A stretch of DNA of 37,368 nt, from positions 1-37,368 of the forward strand of contig JBBQKF010000021.1 of the NCBI GenBank assembly GCA_038326615.1, read 5' to 3'. The notes below the pieces were generated by a model. The model saw only the letters and a list, made by a program, of their open reading frames with translations, did not search any database and was not told the origin of the DNA. The position numbers were made by a program, and so were the translations under genes. Each line of letters starts with the position of its first letter. Position 1 is the stretch's first letter. This stretch comes from JBBQKF01 sp038326615 (GTDB lineage: Bacteria; Bacillota; Clostridia; Saccharofermentanales; UBA5734). Shown here one piece after another: positions 1-7,500 of this stretch.

Positions 1-135
1 ATGCGAAAGTATCTGTGTAGGACGGATGAAAATATCCGACCAGCAGTAGTGGGCTTGGACAGCCCTAAGATGTACCGGTGGGACGGTTATCGTTTCTCCG
101 GGAATCCGAAGCTCGCCATTTCAATGGCGATGTAG
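1..135 (+). CDS. C-terminal fragment of TnpB-like RNA-guided nuclease (partial)
   Basis: An uninterrupted frame enters from the left edge and stops at 133-135; it gives about 44 residues including LCRTDENIRP and SGNPKLAISM. TnpB proteins of IS605/IS1341 elements end in a short, poorly conserved tail after the zinc-ribbon and last RuvC motif, with an 'IRP'-like stretch, and the element's terminal hairpin overlaps this tail. Both features are seen here. The catalytic part lies outside the window, so activity cannot be judged. The ATG at position 1 is probably an internal methionine. It could instead be non-coding element end that happens to be open. Confidence 0.45.
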   Translation: MRKYLCRTDENIRPAVVGLDSPKMYRWDGYRFSGNPKLAISMAM

Positions 136-140
136 TTCAC
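1..140 (+). mobile_element. Right end of an IS200/IS605-type (TnpB) element, partial
   Basis: The first 135 bases are one open frame ending in TAG. Near the end is a perfect 8-bp hairpin, TCGCCATT / AATGGCGA with a 2-base loop (113-130), followed by GTTCAC. A terminal hairpin just before a TTCA-type end, overlapping the end of the transposon ORF, is the usual layout of the right end of IS605/IS1341-like elements, where the guide (omega) RNA is encoded. The csbD stop codon lies 22 bp beyond. The rest of the element is outside the window. The family is inferred from layout and general sequence character, not from a database match. Confidence 0.55.
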
Positions 141-161
141 CTATACGTCCTTTTCATTGGG

Positions 162-401
162 TCACTTGATTTTATTTTTTTTATCCTGCTTATCTATCGA
201 GTCATTTATTTTCCCTGCAATGTTTTCTTTTATTTTATCAAAATTGTTTCCAACATCCGATTTTCTATTGAAATCCGCTTTTTTCGATTGAATCTTACCC
301 TTCAATTCTAATTGCTCGTTTCCGGTGATTTTTCCGGCTGCCTCTTTTAATTCTCCTACAACCTTGTTCTTTGTATTATTCAATTTGTCCTGTTTGTTCA
401 T
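162..401 (-). CDS. csbD: CsbD family stress protein
   Basis: This is a small hydrophilic protein of 79 residues, rich in Lys, Asn, Asp and Gly. The N-terminal part, with KNKVVGELKEAAGKITGNE followed by ELKGK, matches the CsbD family. CsbD-like proteins are abundant, poorly understood general-stress proteins (sigma-B dependent in Bacillus). The frame is open seven codons further upstream, but the ATG at 401 has GGAGG about 10 bases before it and begins the family-typical MNKQDK, so it is preferred. The C-terminal half is a lysine-rich extension. The gene ends 22 bp from the TnpB element end. An lmo0937-family stress-associated peptide lies just upstream on the same strand. I saw no convincing promoter immediately before it. 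Confidence 0.88.
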   Translation of the reverse strand: MNKQDKLNNTKNKVVGELKEAAGKITGNEQLELKGKIQSKKADFNRKSDVGNNFDKIKENIAGKINDSIDKQDKKNKIK

Positions 402-549
402 AATAATTAGACCTCCATTCAATCTTCAGTACAGGCTATAAAATGCGTGTACCATGGCAAATAAACAATTGCAAATATTGTGCTAATAAAAATTAATTTA
501 GTAAATGCTTAGGCGTTGTTGACGAAGTAAAGTTTTTCAAAATAATTTT

Positions 550-576
550 CTGCACCAGAGAATTTTTCTGGTGCAG
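550..576 (-). terminator. Hairpin after the lmo0937-family gene
   Basis: A perfect 10-bp stem, CTGCACCAGA / TCTGGTGCAG, with a 7-base loop lies 14 bp past the stop codon of the minus-strand gene at 590-745. The downstream minus-strand sequence is A/T rich but not a clean T run, so it may be a weak terminator or a transcript-stabilising hairpin. Confidence 0.5.
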
Positions 577-589
577 AACAGAAAAGAGA

Positions 590-745
590 TTAAAATACAT
601 TAAGAAGTTGCAAAATTATAAGAATTAATACAACAACAATTAATGTATGAACCCAATTTCCCGTTTTAGGAAAGCTAGGAAATACTTTTCCACCGAAAGC
701 ACCTAGAAGCCAAAGAATAAATATTATGACTATTACTGTCCACAT
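590..745 (-). CDS. lmo0937-family small membrane protein
   Basis: This 51-residue protein begins MWTVIVIIFILWLLGAFGG, has a short polar turn (KTGNW), and ends in a second hydrophobic helix (HTLIVVVLILIILQLL). Two helices around a Gly-rich/polar turn, with the first containing W-x-I-x-x-I-x-x-I-L-W-L-L-G, is the signature of the lmo0937-family (DUF5670) peptides. Their function is unknown and they are often near stress genes. The ATG at 745 is preceded by AGGAGG 8 bases upstream. A promoter-like TTGACA is about 95 bp upstream. The neighbour is csbD on the same strand, with a hairpin between them. It is too short for usual ORF cut-offs. Confidence 0.85.
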   Translation of the reverse strand: MWTVIVIIFILWLLGAFGGKVFPSFPKTGNWVHTLIVVVLILIILQLLNVF

Positions 746-817
746 ACTGATTTCCTCCTATTTTTGTTAAAATGTAAATTTTTTAGTTGTTTATTTATAC
801 ATTTTACATAAATTTAG

Positions 818-844
818 AGTATACCTATTTGGACTGTTTGTCAA
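818..844 (-). promoter_or_regulatory. Putative promoter of the lmo0937-family gene
   Basis: On the minus strand a perfect -35 TTGACA (839-844) is followed after 15 bp by TATACT (818-823). The spacing is short; TACTCT at 17 bp is an alternative -10. It lies in the 170-bp gap between the rhodanese gene and the small membrane gene. Confidence 0.45.
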
Positions 845-915
845 TCATAACTAATTTATTGCATTTGTAGCTACGATTTCGTCAAAATAATGATTATCTT
901 TTTATTGATGATACA

Positions 916-1317
916 TTAATATTTAACAATTTCGTATTTCCAGTCAACAATTCCACCAAAATCTATAATATTTTGATATCCCATTTCAATTAGTTTTTTT
1001 GCAGCAATTTCACTTCTTCTTCCGCTTCTACAATATACTAATATTTTTGCATCCTTATTCTTCAACTTCTCAGGAGCAATTTTTTCAATATCGGTATCCG
1101 GAATTAGAATGGCATTTTTTATATGTCCCGTGTCGAATTCTTCCTTGGTTCGAACATCTAAAACTATAACTTCCTTTTCACTATCAATTATGCTTTTAGC
1201 TTCTTCCGATGATATTTTTTTGTATTCTGCTTTATTCTCTTTTACACTTGTGCAAGCAGTTAACAACAACCCAATTGCAAACCCCATAACTATAATCTTT
1301 AACATAATCTTTTTCAT
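916..1317 (-). CDS. Rhodanese-like lipoprotein
   Basis: The protein has 133 residues. A signal peptide with a lipobox (LLTAC, Cys22) predicts diacylglycerol anchoring on the outer face of the cytoplasmic membrane. The rest is a single rhodanese domain: VLDVRTKEEFDTGHI near residue 53, the active-site loop YCRSGRRS near 95 with catalytic Cys, and GG near the end. Rhodaneses move sulfane sulfur through a Cys persulfide; secreted single-domain forms are common, but their substrates are mostly unknown. The ATG is preceded by GGAGG and there is a good promoter upstream. The unknown lipoprotein at 1475-2278 is the upstream neighbour, but the promoter between them suggests separate transcription. 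Confidence 0.9.
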   Translation of the reverse strand: MKKIMLKIIVMGFAIGLLLTACTSVKENKAEYKKISSEEAKSIIDSEKEVIVLDVRTKEEFDTGHIKNAILIPDTDIEKIAPEKLKNKDAKILVYCRSGRRSEIAAKKLIEMGYQNIIDFGGIVDWKYEIVKY

Positions 1318-1365
1318 AAACTACCTCCAAAATATTAATAAAATGATATCAACAATTCTTTTCCA

Positions 1366-1394
1366 TATATACCTTTGCCATGTATGTTTATCAA
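1366..1394 (-). promoter_or_regulatory. Promoter of the rhodanese lipoprotein gene
   Basis: On the minus strand TTGATA (1389-1394) is followed after 17 bp by TATATA (1366-1371), about 50 bp before the start codon. This is a good match to a housekeeping sigma-A promoter. Confidence 0.6.
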
Positions 1395-1474
1395 CTTTAC
1401 ATTTCTATAAGAATGTTATTAAATTTATATACATTAACAAGTATCTATATATCTGAAATTATGAAAATCATATT

Positions 1475-2278
1475 TTAACGCAAAATATCAATTCCGCAGC
1501 TCGTTTTCCCTATGTAATTGCCACTTGCAGTGTCAAAATCGCTGTCGTCTTTAAATATAAATGCTGTAAGTTTGATTGAATCAACATCCTCACTCTTGGT
1601 TCCGGCGGTCAGTTTTATAGATGTCATAATTGTTTCCGGGTATGTAGATTTTGGTTCAAGATGATAAAAAGTAGGACCCGGTATACGATGAAGATTATCA
1701 TAAACATATATTTCTATATATTGATAAAAATAGGCCTTCGGATCTTTGGGAGAATCTTTCGGTAGGCTTATATTCATATCAATTATTTCTTTTGAATTCA
1801 AAATAATCTTCACATTATATCCGATTTTGTAATCGTCAGCTTTCGGATACTTATACCAGTAAAGCTTGAAAAGATCCATAAATTTCAAACTTTCTACTTT
1901 CCCCTTGCTAGTTGGGTACGCGTAAAAAACTCCAATGTCTTTTCCCTTAATCCAATTTGTTTTATATGAATCCGTAATTAATGTACGGTTCACATAAAGA
2001 TTTATCAAATCTGGACCTCCGGGGTGATAAGATGTTGGAGACGGGATAATGATGGTAGTGGTTGCAACTGCTGATTCATCATTTAATGAGTTATTAAGAC
2101 CGCTGTTCGACTGATTTGCATCGCTTGTAGTTTTCGAACTACTACTAATAGTCGCTGAAGTTAAATCGCTATTTACTTGTTTACCATCAAAAATATTGCA
2201 GCCAGACAAAAATATTGTAAAAATTACATTTAGACTAAGTATTGTAATGATTCCAAGTATTGTAGCACTTTTTTTCAT
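1475..2278 (-). CDS. Hypothetical lipoprotein
   Basis: The family is not recognised. Starting at the second in-frame ATG (2278), the protein begins MKKSATILGIITILS and reaches a lipobox (FLSGC), so it should be a lipid-anchored outer-surface protein of about 267 residues. A Ser/Thr/Asn-rich linker of about 50 residues follows. The remaining globular part, about 190 residues, is rich in Tyr, Lys, Asp and beta-prone segments with no familiar motif. The chosen ATG has a GGAG about 12 bases upstream; the ATG six codons earlier has no visible ribosome site. Three copies of a 22-27-bp direct repeat begin a few bases upstream of the earlier ATG. A role in surface binding is possible but unsupported. 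Confidence 0.7.
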   Translation of the reverse strand: MKKSATILGIITILSLNVIFTIFLSGCNIFDGKQVNSDLTSATISSSSKTTSDANQSNSGLNNSLNDESAVATTTIIIPSPTSYHPGGPDLINLYVNRTLITDSYKTNWIKGKDIGVFYAYPTSKGKVESLKFMDLFKLYWYKYPKADDYKIGYNVKIILNSKEIIDMNISLPKDSPKDPKAYFYQYIEIYVYDNLHRIPGPTFYHLEPKSTYPETIMTSIKLTAGTKSEDVDSIKLTAFIFKDDSDFDTASGNYIGKTSCGIDILR

Positions 2279-2306
2279 TTTATTTTTGGTCTCCATTCAA
2301 TTGTGA

Positions 2307-2371
2307 ACATTTCTCGTATTTGTGTTAAACATTTCTCGTATTTGTGTTAAGTTAAACATTTCTCGTATTTG
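2307..2371. repeat. Three direct repeats upstream of the lipoprotein gene
   Basis: The segment ACATTTCTCGTATTTG occurs three times, starting at 2307, 2329 and 2356, with periods of 22 and 27 bp. The first two units are almost identical. The array sits between the likely promoter (near 2429-2457) and the start of the lipoprotein gene, so it would be in the 5' leader. Confidence 0.85.
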
Positions 2372-2428
2372 AAATTTCTCAAAACAAATAAACTATCTAG
2401 TGTTGATATCATTTACTACCACAGTTTT

Positions 2429-2457
2429 ATTATACACCAAAAAATAAAGCATTGAAC
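2429..2457 (-). promoter_or_regulatory. Weak promoter candidate for the lipoprotein gene
   Basis: On the minus strand a perfect TATAAT lies at 2429-2434. The -35 is poor: GTTCAA 17 bp away. No better candidate was seen in the 300-bp gap between the two genes. Confidence 0.3.
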
Positions 2458-2508
2458 GTCAAATAATCCATTTATGCAAAAAATCTGCTTCCGTTCGCCT
2501 TATTCATA

Positions 2509-2588
2509 GATAATTTATTGAAAATTAACTTCCATGATAATTTATTGAAAATTAGCTTCCTCAATGATTTATTGAAAATTAGATTCCG
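2509..2588. repeat. 27-bp tandem repeat, three copies
   Basis: The core TTTATTGAAAATTA recurs at 2514, 2541 and 2568, an exact 27-bp period, each followed by a variant of GCTTCC. The array lies immediately downstream of the stop codon of the minus-strand RHH gene. Copies differ by a few substitutions, so it is not an assembly duplication of identical units. Confidence 0.85.
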
Positions 2589-2593
2589 TTTTT

Positions 2594-2785
2594 CTAGTCG
2601 TCCTGCGGTTTCTCTTCCTTGCCCTTTCGGCGTTTGCGGACACACTGAGAAAGAAGATATTCAATCTGCCCATTAATTGAGCGGAAATCATCTTCCGACC
2701 AGATTACAAGCTCTTTCCAAAGTTCCGGGGAAAGCCTTAGCAGAATCTGCTTTTTACATGAATCATTGTTCTTTTCAACAGACAT
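2594..2785 (-). CDS. Arc-like ribbon-helix-helix protein
   Basis: This 63-residue basic protein has the ribbon-helix-helix pattern. A short beta strand (KKQILLRLS) is followed by two helices (PELWKELVIWSEDDF and NGQIEYLLSQCVRKRR) and a charged tail. The family binds DNA as dimers through the strand; the Arc/CopG group includes antitoxins and small repressors. Its ATG overlaps the stop codon of the SPFH gene by one base (TAATG), with no strong ribosome site, so it is probably made by translational coupling. That fixed pairing suggests it either regulates this operon or works with the membrane protein. No toxin gene is next to it, so an antitoxin role is not supported. Confidence 0.75.
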   Translation of the reverse strand: MSVEKNNDSCKKQILLRLSPELWKELVIWSEDDFRSINGQIEYLLSQCVRKRRKGKEEKPQDD

Positions 2786-3795
2786 TAATATATTGACCCA
2801 CTATTGATTATTGGCTGAGCATCTCTGTTACCACAAAGGACGACAAGAAGATTGCTAACCATTGCGGCTTTTCTCTCTTCATCTAAATGTACGATATCAT
2901 TTTCATTAAGTTTCGCAAGTGCCATTTCAACCATGCCAACAGCACCTTCAACTATCATTTTGCGTGCATCAATTATTGCTGATGCCTGCTGTCTTTGTAA
3001 CATAACAGCTGCAATTTCGGGAGCATAGGCAAGGTGTGTTATGCGAGCTTCAAGTATTTCAAGACCTGCTATTTCTGCCCTAGATTGAATCTCAACTTTA
3101 AGTTTTTCAGCAACTTCCTGACTACTTCCACGAAGTGTCATCTCCTCACCGTCATCCGCTACATCATAAGGATATAACCTTGCAATATTTCTTAATGATG
3201 AGTCACATTGAATTGAAAGATAGGATTTATAATTATCCACATTGAAAACTGCTTTTGCAGTGTTTACTACACGCCAAATTACCACTATCCCAATTTCAAC
3301 TGGATTGCCAAGCAAATCATTAACTTTTTGTTTATTGTTGTTAAGAGTCATTGTTTTAAGTGATATTGTCTTCTTAGGGATAGTGCCAGCAGTAGATACC
3401 TGCGGTTTGTTCATCTGAGCGACAGGGTTTTGATCTTCAGTTGCTGTTGCCATTCCCCCATGTATTGTTGGGTTAACAGCAGATACGAATGGATTAACAT
3501 AGAAAAATCCTTCACCTTTAAGTGTGCCTATATATTTACCAAACAATGTAAGCACCAGTGCTTCTTGAGGTTTAAGAATTTTAAGTCCCATATATGGTAT
3601 CCAGCAAATACATAAATATGTTATTCCAACAATTAAAGAAACTGTTCCAAGGATTGATGTATTTTTACCTTCTAACAGCACCCCTCCAACAATAACAACA
3701 ACAAGTCCTAAAATATTTAGGACGATGTTAAGGATAAGCATTCCCATCCCATCTTTTGCTTTTAAATCAATTTCCTTTGAGTATTTTTCGCTCAT
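2785..3795 (-). CDS. SPFH/Band 7 (flotillin-like) membrane protein
   Basis: The protein has about 336 residues. Two hydrophobic segments near the N-terminus (about residues 15-40 and 48-72) are followed by an SPFH domain. The latter includes KTISLKTMTLNNNKQKVNDLLGNPVEIGIVVIWRV-type sequence and the C-terminal signature EARITHLAYAPEIAAVMLQR, then an alanine-rich helix with QQASAIIDARK. SPFH proteins form large membrane-bound rings or lattices involved in membrane organisation, stress and protein quality control. The ATG at 3795 follows GGAGG by 5 bases; an ATG four codons upstream is possible. It has a consensus promoter and is coupled to the RHH gene downstream. Its cellular partner is unknown. 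Confidence 0.88.
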   Translation of the reverse strand: MSEKYSKEIDLKAKDGMGMLILNIVLNILGLVVVIVGGVLLEGKNTSILGTVSLIVGITYLCICWIPYMGLKILKPQEALVLTLFGKYIGTLKGEGFFYVNPFVSAVNPTIHGGMATATEDQNPVAQMNKPQVSTAGTIPKKTISLKTMTLNNNKQKVNDLLGNPVEIGIVVIWRVVNTAKAVFNVDNYKSYLSIQCDSSLRNIARLYPYDVADDGEEMTLRGSSQEVAEKLKVEIQSRAEIAGLEILEARITHLAYAPEIAAVMLQRQQASAIIDARKMIVEGAVGMVEMALAKLNENDIVHLDEERKAAMVSNLLVVLCGNRDAQPIINSGSIY

Positions 3796-3904
3796 GTTCT
3801 CCTCCATAATAAAACCACCCTCTCAATTTTGAATTTATCCAATTTTCCAACTTGTTTCTGCTTATGTTTAATATTACCATAAGCGTCATCTTTTTGATAC
3901 TATT

Positions 3905-3933
3905 ATGATATCATTTTGATATTTTTTTGTCAA
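3905..3933 (-). promoter_or_regulatory. Promoter of the SPFH-RHH operon
   Basis: On the minus strand the perfect -35 TTGACA (3928-3933) is separated by 17 bp from TATCAT (3905-3910), about 110 bp upstream of the SPFH start. This is the best sigma-A match in the window. Confidence 0.7.
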
Positions 3934-4181
3934 TGCTATTTTAGTGGTCTTTTAATATAATTATCTGAATTGCATCGTGAATATTTGCGCACAAAATTTC
4001 ATATATGGTTTTGTAGCACTAGATTTCTCATTCAAATTTGCAAGATCAAATTTTATATCGTTTTATTAAGGATAGGAATTTGGTTTTGCAATTGAAAAGA
4101 AATGCAACTTAAAGCCATTAAAATCTTTAAACTTGAATGCTATAAAAGTCATAAAAACCTAATTCCTTAAAGCCTTAAAAT

Positions 4182-4201
4182 GCAATAAAAATTTTTATTG
4201 C
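4182..4201. other. 20-bp perfect palindrome
   Basis: The sequence GCAATAAAAATTTTTATTGC is a perfect palindrome directly before the glucan synthase promoter. It could be a weak A/T-rich hairpin or a protein-binding site. The surrounding region from 3934 to 4201 is very A/T rich and shows no gene. Confidence 0.5.
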
Positions 4202-4230
4202 TTAAACTTCCTTGCAAAGTGTGTTATAAT
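4202..4230 (+). promoter_or_regulatory. Promoter of the cyclic glucan synthase gene
   Basis: TTAAAC (4202-4207), a 17-bp spacer and a perfect TATAAT (4225-4230) with an extended -10 (TGT before it) form a good sigma-A promoter. The start site would be near 4237, giving an untranslated leader of about 350 nt. Confidence 0.6.
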
Positions 4231-4442
4231 GATATTCCACCGTTTTGAATGATAAGTTTATGATTTGACTTATTAAAGTGATGGAGGGACATATTTTCGT
4301 ATATTTTGCTTGCTTTGAAAGATTTTTATTGGCTTAATAATATTGACCACTTGTCATTTACAGAATATTTAGTTAAGTAACTAATTTTACAGATTGAATT
4401 GAAATACAAAATATTGAATAATTTATAAGCTAACTTAATGGA

Positions 4443-4557
4443 GCATCCGCAAATCACATTGGAGTTGAGTTGCAGAACCGAATTTTCAAATAATTGTAAC
4501 AATTAATCACTGCTACTCTCTCTCCGACTGCATATGCAATCTTGAAATTGCGGATGC
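4443..4557 (+). promoter_or_regulatory. Long-range inverted repeat in the glucan synthase leader
   Basis: GCATCCGCAA at 4443-4452 is the exact complement of TTGCGGATGC at 4548-4557, enclosing about 95 nt. The 3' arm ends 16 nt before the ribosome binding site AGGAGGT at 4574-4580. The leader could thus fold into a multi-branched structure next to the ribosome site. I could not match it to a known riboswitch class. No gene is visible in the leader. Confidence 0.45.
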
Positions 4558-4586
4558 CTCCAAATTACAACCCAGGAGGTTCATCC

Positions 4587-7500
4587 ATGCAAACTTCATA
4601 TTCCGATCAAACTTCATATTCAGAATCATCGGATTCTAATTTCAGTTCAAGAATGCACAGTATTGCAAGTCAGCACGAGTCAAGGAAGCGGTTTTCAATA
4701 AATCGGCTTCGTTTCTTGCATTGGCGTAATTACTTCAGCCTTCAAATTATCCGTCGTAAGTTGTCTAAATTCCCTGCAGGACTTATTACTCTTATTCCAG
4801 CATCAAGGTGGCTTTTTGATAATTATCATCTACTATACCGAAATTTCAAAGTATTCCAGTCTAGTGGAAGTGTTGAGCAATTTGGTAAAATGCCAATTAT
4901 TATAAGTGGGCCAATGAAAGGCTACCCTTGCATATATCTCATTGCAAGAGAAATTATATTTGCTTCTAATCGCCATCTTACTGAAGATTCTGTAGTGCAG
5001 ATGGTAAGAGAATATCAATCAGTTAAAATGCTTTCAGAAGATGAACTTAATCTGATGTCAGACATGATCGTGTTTTGCCTTTTAGAAAGAGTCATTGAAG
5101 AAGCAAAGAAAATAATTCCGGCTATTCGTAGCAAGGCAAAAGCTGATCGCTTAATAGAGAAAATGTCATCGCATTTTGTAAGCGGTGATGTCAACGCATT
5201 TTCTTTACTTAAGTCAAAAATTAAACCAAAGGATTTAAGAGAGCACACATTCAGATCACACTTGATTTATCGTTTAAGAAGTCTTTCAATAAATCAACAG
5301 GATATTTCTGATTTTTTTAAAAGCATTTTTGTCACGACTGGGGAACTGGATTTAGATTCAGACATCATTCTTAAGACAACCGAGAAAGAAAGACATTTTG
5401 AAGCAGAATCAGAAAGCGCCATTAGTTCATATATCACAAGTCTTGATGAAATTTCAGGAATGGACAAAGACATATTTGTTTCAGAAATTTCTTTAATCGA
5501 AGACCTTTTGTCAAATGACCCAGCTGGAATATACTCAAATATGAGCAAATCAACAAGAGCAAGATACAGAAGTTCTGTTGCAAAAATATCAGAACAGCAT
5601 AAATTAACTGAAATAGAAGTTGCAGGTCTAACGCTTAATTTTTCTGTAACTCCACCAGAAAACTCCGATTTGCCTGCGCAAAATCATGTAGGAACTTATC
5701 TTGAAGGTCCTGGTAGAGCATATCTTATATCAGCAATAACAGGCAAAAAAGTAAAAGGCCGAGACTTATTATCACGCGTCAAAAAGTTCAGGCAAATTTT
5801 CTATTTTCTTGGAATATTAATAATAACCGCTGCTTTTTATCCGGCTCTCGAATACTTCATTAATCCAGCCGGAAAACCAATAGATACCGGAATGATTATC
5901 TTTTATATCGCTGTTTTTATTCCAGCATCAGGATTTGCTGTAACATTTATGAATAGTATTTTTACACGCATAATTCATCCTAAGTCCCCACTTTCTATGG
6001 ATTTCGAAAAAGAAATCCCAGATAATTGCAAAACATTCATTGTTATTCCTCTTATTTTACCATCAGTTGAGAGTTCTCATGAATATGCTCAAAGACTGGA
6101 ACAACATTATCTGGTCAACCGAATGAATAATCTGTTTTTTGCATTACTCGTCGATTTTAAAGATTCAAAGGAAAAGACTTTGCCAGAAGACATGGAAATA
6201 ATTGATTCTGCAATAGAAGAAATTAATAAACTTAATGCATTATACCCGCGAACCCATTGCTTGTTTTCACTTTTTTATCGTGAGCGTGTCTGGAATGAAG
6301 GGCAAAATTGCTGGATGGGCTGGGAAAGAAAAAGAGGGAAACTCGAGGATTTCAATTCTCTTATAGCAGGAGAAACCGATACTGGATTTTTAATGCCAGT
6401 AGGAGATGCTTCTATTTTTAAAGAAATTAAATATGTAATAACACTGGATTCTGATACAGAACTAACAAATGGAAGTGCTTCCGAAATGATTGGAGCAATG
6501 GAACATCCACTAAATCAGCCAGTATTTGATCTGTCCGGGCAAAAAATAAAGTCTGGTTATGTTATTATTCAATCAGAGGTCCGAAACAGAGCACCATCAC
6601 CTTCATCTGGTATAAGCCAAAGGATTTTTTCAGGGGAATCAGGTTTTGACCCTTACTCAGCAATAGTTTCAGATGTTTACCAGGATACATTTGACGAGGG
6701 AATTTATGCCGGTAAGGGGATATATAATTTAAACGCATTTCACACCCTTTTGCATAACAAAATTCCAGAGAATCATGTCTTAAGTCATGATTTGTTAGAG
6801 GCAAGTTTTACAAGATGCGCTTTTGCAAGTGGAATAAAAATGATGAATGCAGTTCCATCAAGCGTGTCAGCATACATAAAAAGAGAACACAGATGGGTGC
6901 GCGGAGACTGGCAATTAGTTAAATTTCTTTTTTCGAAATCTGAAATAAATTTATTATCTAGGTGGAAAATGGCCGACAACCTAAGGCGGAGTCTCCTTCC
7001 CTCTTCTTTGATGCTATTAATGGTTGCTAGCTTATTTCTTATACCTATGTCAAGATGGATTTGGATACCATTCATATTTTATGAAACAATAACACAGTTA
7101 TCTGGAACTTTAATTTCATTATTCTTCGAGAAAATAAGACACCCATTCCGAAGAATTTCACTTCCAGTTCTATGGAATAATATTTATGCCATTATAATGC
7201 AGGCTGTTTTCTTTTTTGTTTTACTTCCGTGTCGTGCCGCAACTACTCTTGATGCAATCATACGAACCTTGTACAGAGTTTTCATCAGTCACAAAAACCT
7301 TCTTGAGTGGCAAACCGCGGATTCACTAGAGAAAACAGAAAGCAACTCCCTAAAAAATTATATGAGACTTATGATGCCTTCTTATCTTGTGGCATCAGTT
7401 ATTTTATTCAGGACTGTATTCCCTCTTCATATTGCTTTGCGAATTTTGTTTGTTCTATTTGCACTTTTGTGGATTATGTCGCCGCTTATTACCTATTTTT

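Noticed and set aside
78..311. Plus-strand open frame of 77 codons
   Set aside because: It overlaps the TnpB tail and runs antisense to csbD, is hydrophobic and A/T-driven, and has no ribosome site.
2307..2588. Possible CRISPR array from the direct repeats
   Set aside because: Units are tandem without unique spacers, with only three copies each and no cas gene.
2594..2785. Antitoxin of a toxin-antitoxin pair
   Set aside because: The only coupled gene is an SPFH membrane protein; no toxin-sized partner is adjacent.
4237..4586. c-di-GMP or other known riboswitch in the glucan synthase leader
   Set aside because: None of the conserved sequence blocks I know for GEMM or other common classes are visible; only the inverted repeat stands out.
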